DNA from: an uncultured Collinsella sp.
GTDB lineage: Bacteria > Actinomycetota > Coriobacteriia > Coriobacteriales > Coriobacteriaceae
Direction: 5' to 3'
Assembly (NCBI GenBank): GCA_959019775.1
Contig: CAUEPS010000009.1
Span: 1 to 64,000, forward strand
Length of the DNA stretch: 64,000 nt
This document shows, piece after piece, positions 58,233 to 64,000 of this stretch; position 1 is the stretch's first letter; each line of letters opens with the position of its first letter. Below the pieces are notes generated by a model. The model was given only the letters and a program-made list of their open reading frames with translations, was not told the origin of the DNA and did no database searches. A program made the position numbers and the translations under genes.

Positions 58233-59990
58233 TTACTCGGCATCCTCGACCTCATACGAATCCGCCTCGGCGGGCTCATCGTTTGTCTCTGGCGCAGCCC
58301 CGCGCGCCTCGTCAAAGGCCGCCTTCATGGTCTTGTTGCCCCACGTGAGCTTGCGAATGGTAAGATCGTCGGCTTTCTTGTTGGCAAGGCGCAGGTTGTT
58401 CTCGGAAGACAGCAACGCCTCCTTGGTTTTCTGCAGATGGCTAATCGTCTTGTCAATCTCATCGATTGCCGTTTGGAACTTGCGGCTCGCGATCTCGTAG
58501 TTGCGACCGAAATCATTCTTGAACTTTTCCATCTTGGCTTCGAAGTTCGTGACGTCGATATTCTGCTGCTTGTACTCCGCCAGCTCCTGCTTATAGCGCA
58601 GCGAGCCCATAGCGGCGTTGCGCAGCAGCGTGATCATGGGAATGAAGAACTGCGGGCGGATCACGAACATCTTCTCATAGCGGTAGCTCACGTCGACGAT
58701 ACCCGCGTTATAGAGCTCGCTCTCGGGCTCCAGCAGGGTGCAGAGCACCGCATACTCGCAGCCTTTCTGGCGACGATCGTGATCGAGCTTCTTAAAGAAG
58801 TCCTCGTTTTTATGCTTGGTCGCGGTCTCATCGTTCTCGTTTTTCATCTCGAACATAATCGAAATGACCTCGTTGCCGCTCGCATCGCACTCGCGGAAGA
58901 TAAAGTCGCCCTTGGTGCCCTCGGACGCATCGTTATCTTTCTCGAAGTACGCATTAGGAAACGCCGTCATGCGCAGACGGTTAAACTCGGTCTCGCAATG
59001 CTGCTCGAGCGACTCTCCCACCATCTTGGTGGACAGGCGGATCTTCATTTCCTTAAGGCGCTCAATCTCTTCGTCCTTGTAGCGGATCAACTCGTCGCTC
59101 ACGCGCTTGGCCTGCGCGAGCTCGAGCTCGTGTGCCGCCTTGACCTGTTCCTCGCGAGAATCGCGCACTGCCAGCTCGCTCGTCAGCTTGGCACGTGCCT
59201 CGTCACGCTCACGCTCTGCCGCGGCGACCGCCTCCGATAGGTTCATTTTGGCCGTCAGCTCCTGTTCGCGCAGCTGCGCACGCAGGCCCTCGGCCTCCTG
59301 CTCGGACTGAGCCTTTGCGGCGGAAAACTTCTCTTGTACCTTTGCGCGATAGTCAGCAAGCGTGCGCTCAGCCTCGCCGCGAGCGGCATCGATCTCACGC
59401 TGCGACTCGGCCGCAGCGGCGGCAAGCGCCATCTCCTGGGCCTTGTCCGCCGCGGAGAGCCTTGCCTGCAATTCTGCAATCTGCGCATCGCGAGCGGCTA
59501 AATCGTTTTGAGCAGCATTGCGCGCCGAAGCCTCGGCAAGCTTGGCTTCGTCATCCTTGCGTCCCAGCTGCGCACGCAAATTGTCAATCTCGCGCTGAAG
59601 CTCGGCATTCTCCTTCTGCGCATCCGCACGGGCCTCAACAGCTGCACGCTGGCTTGCACTCTCGCGCTCCGCGGCAGCGCCCTCGAGCTTGACACGCAAC
59701 TCGGCAAGCTCGGCATCGCGCTTGGCAACCTCTTGTGCCAGCTTCTGCTCCGCAGTGTTCTTCTGCTCGGCAAGCTGAGCGTTGCGCTGAGACTCTACCT
59801 TTTGCAAGGCAGCCGACAAACGCGAGCGCTCAAGCTCCAGCGCCTGCTCACCCTCGCGCTGGACTGCCTTCACACGCTCATCCAGGTCGCGCGAGAACTC
59901 GGCATCGCGCACCTGTTTGACGATATCCGCATAGCCGGACGCATCGACCTTAAAGACTTCGCCGCAATGCGGGCACTTGATCTCGTTCAT
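58233..59990 (-). CDS. DUF2130 coiled-coil protein
   Basis: The 585-residue protein begins with a zinc-ribbon-like CPHCGEVFKVDAS, then a coiled coil of about 300 residues (Ala/Glu/Arg-rich heptads), and a C-terminal DUF2130 domain (about 330-540): MVGESLEQHCETEFN, KGDFIFRECDASGNEVIS, FEMKNENDETATKHKNEDFF, DHDRRQKGCEYAVLCTLLEP. The acidic E-K pattern hints at a PD-(D/E)XK nuclease-like fold. Function unknown; DUF2130 genes occur in both housekeeping and defence contexts. GAGGAGC precedes the ATG. Confidence 0.86.
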   Translation of the reverse strand: MNEIKCPHCGEVFKVDASGYADIVKQVRDAEFSRDLDERVKAVQREGEQALELERSRLSAALQKVESQRNAQLAEQKNTAEQKLAQEVAKRDAELAELRVKLEGAAAERESASQRAAVEARADAQKENAELQREIDNLRAQLGRKDDEAKLAEASARNAAQNDLAARDAQIAELQARLSAADKAQEMALAAAAAESQREIDAARGEAERTLADYRAKVQEKFSAAKAQSEQEAEGLRAQLREQELTAKMNLSEAVAAAERERDEARAKLTSELAVRDSREEQVKAAHELELAQAKRVSDELIRYKDEEIERLKEMKIRLSTKMVGESLEQHCETEFNRLRMTAFPNAYFEKDNDASEGTKGDFIFRECDASGNEVISIMFEMKNENDETATKHKNEDFFKKLDHDRRQKGCEYAVLCTLLEPESELYNAGIVDVSYRYEKMFVIRPQFFIPMITLLRNAAMGSLRYKQELAEYKQQNIDVTNFEAKMEKFKNDFGRNYEIASRKFQTAIDEIDKTISHLQKTKEALLSSENNLRLANKKADDLTIRKLTWGNKTMKAAFDEARGAAPETNDEPAEADSYEVEDAE

Positions 59991-60087
59991 AGCAGCTCCT
60001 CGATGGACGCAAATTTCAACCGCCTACACTCTACCGCGCCGCACGGACAAAAAAGACGCCGCCGCCATAATGGCAACGGCGCCAGAA

Positions 60088-60120
60088 CCACCACAAAGGG
60101 GACAGGCACCTTTGTGGTGG
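60088..60120. repeat. Short palindrome CCACCACAAAGG / CCTTTGTGGTGG
   Basis: Perfect 12-bp arms (60088-60099, 60109-60120) enclose GGACAGGCA; a half-repeat TTTGTGTGGTGGTT follows. It sits between DUF2130 and the metallophosphoesterase gene ends and, read on the minus strand, could terminate the latter. The GGGGACAGGCACC core resembles 45979-46011. Confidence 0.65.
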
Positions 60121-60140
60121 TTTGTGTGGTGGTTCGAGCA

Positions 60141-60686
60141 TTACAGTCCAAAGAAGCCCAGGATTTGATCCCGGCTTACGGGCTTGTACTCGTTGGCATC
60201 GAGACCGACATCGTAGCGAAAGATAGGGCGCTCGCGATCGCGGTTGCGCGCGTTGGTGCGGTCTCCCCTGCTGTGGATATGCCCGTGCAGCATGATGGCG
60301 CCACGCGCCTTGCCGTTCCAGCTGAGCATGGGGTAGTGGCTCATAACCAGACGATGGCCCTTGGCATAGCCAGGGGCAATCTCCAGGTAATCGCGCACGT
60401 CTTCCCAAATCTGCGGCGCGTCCGGATCTTCCCAGTCGCCGTCATGGTTACCGCGGATGAGCGTCACATTCTTGCATTCGATACGCTCGCGCAGGTGCAC
60501 GGCATCCGCTAGGGGCAAACGATAGGTAAAGTCTCCCAGGATGTAGAGACGGTCATCCGCAGTCACGCACTCATTGATGACATCGATGACCTTGCGGTTC
60601 ATCTCCTCGACCGAGCCAAACGGCCGGTCCATGTCGTGCAAGATATTCGTATCGCCCAGGTGCAGGTCGGCGGTAAACCACATCAT
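60141..60686 (-). CDS. Metallophosphoesterase
   Basis: The 181-residue protein has the calcineurin-like metal sites WFTADLHLGD, LYILGDFTYR, LIRGNHDGDW, VMSHYPMLSW and LHGHIHSR. Small stand-alone phosphoesterases of this form act on unknown phosphodiesters or monoesters. GAGGG precedes the ATG pair at 60686/60683. It is followed by a palindrome (60088-60120) that may end transcription. Confidence 0.88.
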   Translation of the reverse strand: MMWFTADLHLGDTNILHDMDRPFGSVEEMNRKVIDVINECVTADDRLYILGDFTYRLPLADAVHLRERIECKNVTLIRGNHDGDWEDPDAPQIWEDVRDYLEIAPGYAKGHRLVMSHYPMLSWNGKARGAIMLHGHIHSRGDRTNARNRDRERPIFRYDVGLDANEYKPVSRDQILGFFGL

Positions 60687-60752
60687 CGTCTATGCCCTCA
60701 TTTCGCAACGCGTTCAACTCGTGCTAAGTATACAGACGCAGCGATGCGGCGG

Positions 60753-60932
60753 TCATCCAAAGAGCCCACCGAACAGTCCGCGGCGGCGCTTGTCTTTCTT
60801 TTTCGAAGCGCCACTCTGAGCTTTCTTGTCTTGCCGTTTCTTACGATCCTGCTCCAACTCATCGTCGTCGAGTAGCAGATCCCACTCAAACGGATCGTCT
60901 GTCAGATCGAACTGGTCGTCGTCATCAAACAT
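60753..60932 (-). CDS. Small acidic/basic protein, unknown
   Basis: The 59-residue protein has an acidic first half (MFDDDDQFDLTDDPFEWDLL) and a basic Lys/Arg tail ending GLFGGLFG. ATG 60932 has GGAGG 6 nt upstream; the ATG at 60944 overlaps that SD. No family is recognised. It follows the HIRAN gene by 18 bp, so the two are probably co-transcribed. Confidence 0.6.
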   Translation of the reverse strand: MFDDDDQFDLTDDPFEWDLLLDDDELEQDRKKRQDKKAQSGASKKKDKRRRGLFGGLFG

Positions 60933-60950
60933 GGCCGCCTCCATTGCCGA

Positions 60951-61277
60951 CTAGCGGGCATCCACCACGTAGAGGCCAACGCGCACCTGATGCCACGGGC
61001 TGCGCTCGGGAGCGACCTGCTGCACGCGGGCCTCAAATACGTCCTCGTGGCCGTAATACATCATCAAGGACAGCGGGCCGACCTCGTTTCCCGGGACATA
61101 GCCAAGCTTGGTGTTGCCGTAGTAGATCGCAACCGCCTCAGGGTCATGGGGATTATCGCGCTCGGCGCACAGCGTCAGTTTATCGCCCGCTTTAATATCG
61201 CCTAGGACCAAAGCGCCGTCGGCATATTGAAATCCTGCAATATGAAACGACAAAAGAACACGTGAAGGCTCGTACAT
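60951..61277 (-). CDS. HIRAN-domain protein
   Basis: The 108-residue protein matches the stand-alone HIRAN domain: SFHIAGFQYADGALVLGDIK, LCAERDNPHDPEAVAIYYG, LGYVPGNEVGPLSLMMYYG. HIRAN domains bind 3' ssDNA ends or related structures in repair helicases such as HLTF; as a small single protein its role is unknown. GGGGAG precedes the ATG. A small acidic/basic protein gene follows. Confidence 0.85.
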   Translation of the reverse strand: MYEPSRVLLSFHIAGFQYADGALVLGDIKAGDKLTLCAERDNPHDPEAVAIYYGNTKLGYVPGNEVGPLSLMMYYGHEDVFEARVQQVAPERSPWHQVRVGLYVVDAR

Positions 61278-61390
61278 GGCAACTCCCCTAACGGCCGGAT
61301 AAACCGGCGCTTAACCTTATTGAGAAGTCTACGAACTCGTGCGGACACAAATTCATCCTGCCCGCGTCTTTCAATCGCTCGCCGCAACGC

Positions 61391-61419
61391 TTGCGAGACA
61401 GAGCGCTTGCAGATAAGAT
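61391..61419 (+). promoter_or_regulatory. Promoter-like pair on plus strand
   Basis: TTGCGA (61391-61396) and TAAGAT (61414-61419) are 17 bp apart. It would start a short transcript ending at the hairpin 61486-61524. Confidence 0.45.
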
Positions 61420-61425
61420 AGGGGT

Positions 61426-61524
61426 ACGGATGGCACCCGTTGCAGCGGGTCTTGCCAACTCCGATACACGTTTTCATCGTGAGAAGTGGCCGTCTTCGCT
61501 TACGCGGGGGCGGCCATTTTGTTT
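61426..61524 (+). ncRNA. Candidate small RNA of about 100 nt
   Basis: Between a promoter-like pair and a T-tailed hairpin the plus strand can form TGGCA-CCCG...CGGG-TCT-TGCCA (61431-61457), a small CACG/CGTG hairpin (61467-61481), and the terminal stem. No credible ORF fits and no known RNA family is recognised. It could also be a decoy: the gap lies between divergent-end genes and could hold only a terminator. Confidence 0.35.
61486..61524 (+). terminator. Hairpin with T run on plus strand
   Basis: TGGCCG (61487-61492) pairs with CGGCCA (61511-61516), followed by TTTTGTTT. It points to plus-strand transcription although both flanking genes are on the minus strand. Confidence 0.6.
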
Positions 61525-61542
61525 GCCCTATGCCATCTGATT

Positions 61543-62922
61543 CTAATGCACAAACATGCGCACGAACTTGTGCTTCCAGCTTGCGTAAGGAGCATAGCGA
61601 AATGGCACGTCCAGCCACGTTGCCTTGTTCACGATGCTCTTCTTGTGGCTAAACGTATCGAAGCTCTCACGTCCATGGTACTGCCCCATACCGCTCGCTC
61701 CCATGCCGCCAAAGCCCATATGGCTCGTAGCCAGATGCATGATGGTGTCGTTAACGCAGCCGCCGCCAAAGGGCACGTAGCGCACAAAGCGCTGCTGAAC
61801 CGCGCGATCCTGACTAAAGATATACAGGGCCAGCGGCGTCGGACGATCCGTAATAAACGTCTCGGCCTCGTCTAGGCTCTCAAACGTCAGCACCGGTAAG
61901 ATGGGGCCGAAAATCTCCTCCTGCATTACGGCGTCCTCAGGCGCCACGCCGTCTAGGATCGTCGGCTCAATCTTGAGCGACGACTCGCGCACCGTTCCTC
62001 CCAGCACAACCTTATCGGGGTCGATCAGCCCGCGTACGCGCGCGAAATGCTTGGCGTTGACAATATGACCGTAGTCCTCGTTATCGAGCGGGTGCTCGCC
62101 AAACATGCGACGGACCTCCTCCTTGATGAGGCCCAACAGCTCATCGTGCACGCGCGTATCGACCAGCAGGTAGTCGGGCGCCACGCAGGTCTGCCCCACG
62201 TTGAGCCATTTACCAAAGGCGATACGTCGTGCCGCGACCTTCAAGTTTGCCGTCGCATCCACGATGCAGGGACTCTTTCCGCCCAGCTCAAGCGTCACGG
62301 GCGTGAGGTTTTTGCTCGCGCGCTCCATGACGAGCTTGCCGACCGGAACACTACCGGTAAAGAAGATCTTGTCCCAGCATTCATCGAGCAACGCTTCGTT
62401 CTCGGCACGCCCGCCTTCGACGACCGTCACCAGGCGCGGATCAAATGCTTCCTCGCAAATCTGCCTGAGCACCGCACTCGAAGCCGGCGCATAGGCACTC
62501 GGCTTGATGACCACGGTGTTACCCGCGGCAAGGGCGCCGGCGAGCGGCTCGAGTGTTAGCAAAAACGGGTAGTTCCACGGAGCCATAATGAGCGTGACGC
62601 CATAGGGCACGGCTTGCGTTTTGCACACACTAATGGCATTGGCGAGGTCGCAGGGGCGCAGGCGCGGGCGGCTCCATCGGGCCATATGCGCAATCTGATG
62701 GCGAATCTCGGAAAGCGACGTGCCGATCTCGCACATATATGCCTCGTCATGCGACTTACCCAAATCGGTCTTGAGCGCATGGGCAATATCGCCCTCGTGC
62801 GCACGAACCGCATCGCGCAGGCGCACCAGTGCGCGGCGGCGAGCATCGACATCAAACGTAGCGTGCGTCTTAAAGTAGGTGCGCTGATCGCCGACGATGC
62901 GCGCAATTTCCTCGGTGTTCAT
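61543..62922 (-). CDS. Aldehyde dehydrogenase family protein
   Basis: The 459-residue enzyme has ALDH motifs APWNYPFLLTLEPLAGALAA, FTGSVPVGKLV, VTLELGGKSPCIVD (Glu) and VGQTCVAPDYLLV (nucleophile Cys), plus EIFGPILPVLTF. The layout (short C-terminus ending in a basic/hydrophobic tail) is close to the fatty/aromatic aldehyde dehydrogenases of the YwdH type. It oxidises an aldehyde with NAD(P). AGGAGGG precedes the ATG, and the gene starts 8 nt after the alcohol dehydrogenase stop, so the two work as a pair on one alcohol-aldehyde-acid route. Confidence 0.92.
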   Translation of the reverse strand: MNTEEIARIVGDQRTYFKTHATFDVDARRRALVRLRDAVRAHEGDIAHALKTDLGKSHDEAYMCEIGTSLSEIRHQIAHMARWSRPRLRPCDLANAISVCKTQAVPYGVTLIMAPWNYPFLLTLEPLAGALAAGNTVVIKPSAYAPASSAVLRQICEEAFDPRLVTVVEGGRAENEALLDECWDKIFFTGSVPVGKLVMERASKNLTPVTLELGGKSPCIVDATANLKVAARRIAFGKWLNVGQTCVAPDYLLVDTRVHDELLGLIKEEVRRMFGEHPLDNEDYGHIVNAKHFARVRGLIDPDKVVLGGTVRESSLKIEPTILDGVAPEDAVMQEEIFGPILPVLTFESLDEAETFITDRPTPLALYIFSQDRAVQQRFVRYVPFGGGCVNDTIMHLATSHMGFGGMGASGMGQYHGRESFDTFSHKKSIVNKATWLDVPFRYAPYASWKHKFVRMFVH

Positions 62923-62930
62923 GGACCCTC

Positions 62931-64000
62931 CTAGTTCTCGTCCTCAAACATACCACCTGCAACAACTTCGTACATATGCTCGAGCTCCAGGCGGTCCATC
63001 AAAAGCGGAACGGGATACAGCGGATTGGCCTCGGCATCGGCATGCGCCGCCATTTGCGGAATATCGGAGCGGCGAATACCTGAGACATATTTGGGGATTC
63101 CCAGGGCCTCGTTCATGCGGTCGACCCAATCGATAAAGGCCTCGGCCGCAAGACTGTCCTGCGCGGTAGCCGGCGCAATGCCCGCCATGCGAGCAAGATC
63201 GGCAAGCTTGGGGGCGGCGGCGTCACCATAAGCGCGAAGCATGTGCGGCAGGATGATCGCGTTGGCTAAACCGTGCGGAATTCCGTATCGGCCGCCCAGA
63301 CTGTGCGCGATGGCATGCACATATCCGACATAGGAGCGGGTAAACGCAACGCCTGCCTTATACGCCGCCGAAAGCATATTGCGGCGCGCACGCATGTCGT
63401 CGCCATGCTCATAGGCCTCGAGCAAATTGTCGCGGATGAGCTGGACCGCCTGACGCGCCATCTTGCGCGTGTAGGGCGTGGTGCTACGGCCGATAAAGGC
63501 CTCGACAGCATGCGTCAGGGCATCCATACCCGTCTGCCCCGTGGTGGACGCCGGCAACCCGCGCGTAAACTCGGGGTCGTGCACCGCAAAACGCGGGATG
63601 AGCACAAAGTCGTTAATGGGGTATTTATAGTGCGTCTCGTTATCGGTAATTACCGCCGCGAGCGTGACTTCGCTTCCCGTACCGGCGGTAGTGGGAACCG
63701 CAATAAGTAGCGGCAGGAGACGGTGGACGCGCAACAGGCCACGCATCTTGTTGATGGGCTTGTTCGGCTGTGCAATGCGCGCCCCCACACCCTTGGCGCA
63801 GTCCATGGCCGAACCGCCACCAAAGCCGATAATGGCCCGGCAGTCGTTCTCGCGATACAGCGCCGCCGCTTCCTCCACGTTTGAGACCGTGGGGTTCGCA
63901 CGCGTTTCGGCATAGACCGTAGCGCCAATCCCCTGAGCCGTAAGCGCACGCTCGAGTGATGCCGTGAGCCCCAAACGTGCAATACCAGGGTCTGTCACGA
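62931..64000 (-). CDS. Iron-containing alcohol dehydrogenase (5' end outside window)
   Basis: At least 355 residues of a group III (Fe-dependent) alcohol dehydrogenase are present: AIIGFGGGSAMDCAKGVGA, AVPTTAGTGSEVT, TGMDALTHAVEAFIG, and the metal-site histidines in YVHAIAHSLGGRYGIPHGLANA. The frame is open to the right edge. The family usually has about 35 further N-terminal residues before VTDPGI, so the start lies beyond 64000 and the GTG there is internal. It is upstream of the aldehyde dehydrogenase in an operon. Confidence 0.93.
   Translation of the reverse strand, partial: VTDPGIARLGLTASLERALTAQGIGATVYAETRANPTVSNVEEAAALYRENDCRAIIGFGGGSAMDCAKGVGARIAQPNKPINKMRGLLRVHRLLPLLIAVPTTAGTGSEVTLAAVITDNETHYKYPINDFVLIPRFAVHDPEFTRGLPASTTGQTGMDALTHAVEAFIGRSTTPYTRKMARQAVQLIRDNLLEAYEHGDDMRARRNMLSAAYKAGVAFTRSYVGYVHAIAHSLGGRYGIPHGLANAIILPHMLRAYGDAAAPKLADLARMAGIAPATAQDSLAAEAFIDWVDRMNEALGIPKYVSGIRRSDIPQMAAHADAEANPLYPVPLLMDRLELEHMYEVVAGGMFEDEN

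Noticed and set aside
1..64000. CRISPR array, IS element or prophage
   Set aside because: No regularly spaced repeats, transposase, integrase or structural phage gene was found; the palindromes seen are isolated intergenic elements.

Overview
The window reads as chromosomal DNA of a high-GC Gram-positive gut actinobacterium of the class Coriobacteriia, most likely Collinsella or a close relative. This is an inference from gene content and style: GC-rich codon use, an infC-rpmI-rplT operon, a RecJ-helicase fusion, a LIV amino-acid ABC operon, an EtfAB-linked 2-hydroxyacid dehydrogenase and many strong Shine-Dalgarno sites. No rRNA, CRISPR array, transposase or phage gene was seen. One tRNA gene, tRNA-Leu(CAA), is present. 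Most long ORFs antisense to GC-rich genes are shadows and are left out.

Layout, left part (1-24.8 kb). A membrane-anchored Xre regulator is followed by the translation operon infC-rpmI-rplT, whose infC probably starts at an ATA codon behind a leader with an attenuator-like hairpin. Next come tRNA-Leu with a duplicated 3' end, a transglutaminase-like protein, class II aldolase (fba), and a recJ/helicase - rel - metallo-beta-lactamase operon. A bile-acid-symporter-family transporter, a DUF4931/CutC pair and a signal-peptide/zinc-ribbon membrane protein follow. The branched-chain amino-acid ABC operon (livJ-H-M-G-F) is preceded by the remains of a second livJ. Homoserine dehydrogenase and an SDR reductase close the section.

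Middle part (24.8-42.9 kb). It holds a CPA2-type antiporter, full-length purL, a DMT exporter, a KdgT-like permease overlapping a diguanylate cyclase, an HD hydrolase, and a three-gene operon (FAD dehydrogenase, EtfB, ferredoxin-EtfA) that looks like an electron-confurcating lactate/2-hydroxyacid dehydrogenase. Then comes a compact cluster of five uncharacterised genes, four with export or membrane signals and one ending in a sortase-like tail, and a DUF554 protein.

Right part (42.9-64 kb). A three-gene module (TerB-N/TerB-C protein, BrxD-like P-loop ATPase, Lhr-like DEVH helicase) is the best candidate for a poorly described defence or DNA-processing system. It is followed by a spermidine-synthase-like protein and Elp3, an Xre/DUF4097 pair, a Trm9-like methyltransferase and a divergent TrmB, which together suggest a wobble-uridine and tRNA-modification neighbourhood. 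A Ski2-like DUF3516 helicase, a DUF2130 protein, a metallophosphoesterase, a small acidic/basic protein, a HIRAN protein, a possible small RNA, and an alcohol/aldehyde dehydrogenase operon running off the right edge complete the window. Several intergenic gaps carry long perfect or near-perfect inverted repeats, two of them copies of one family.
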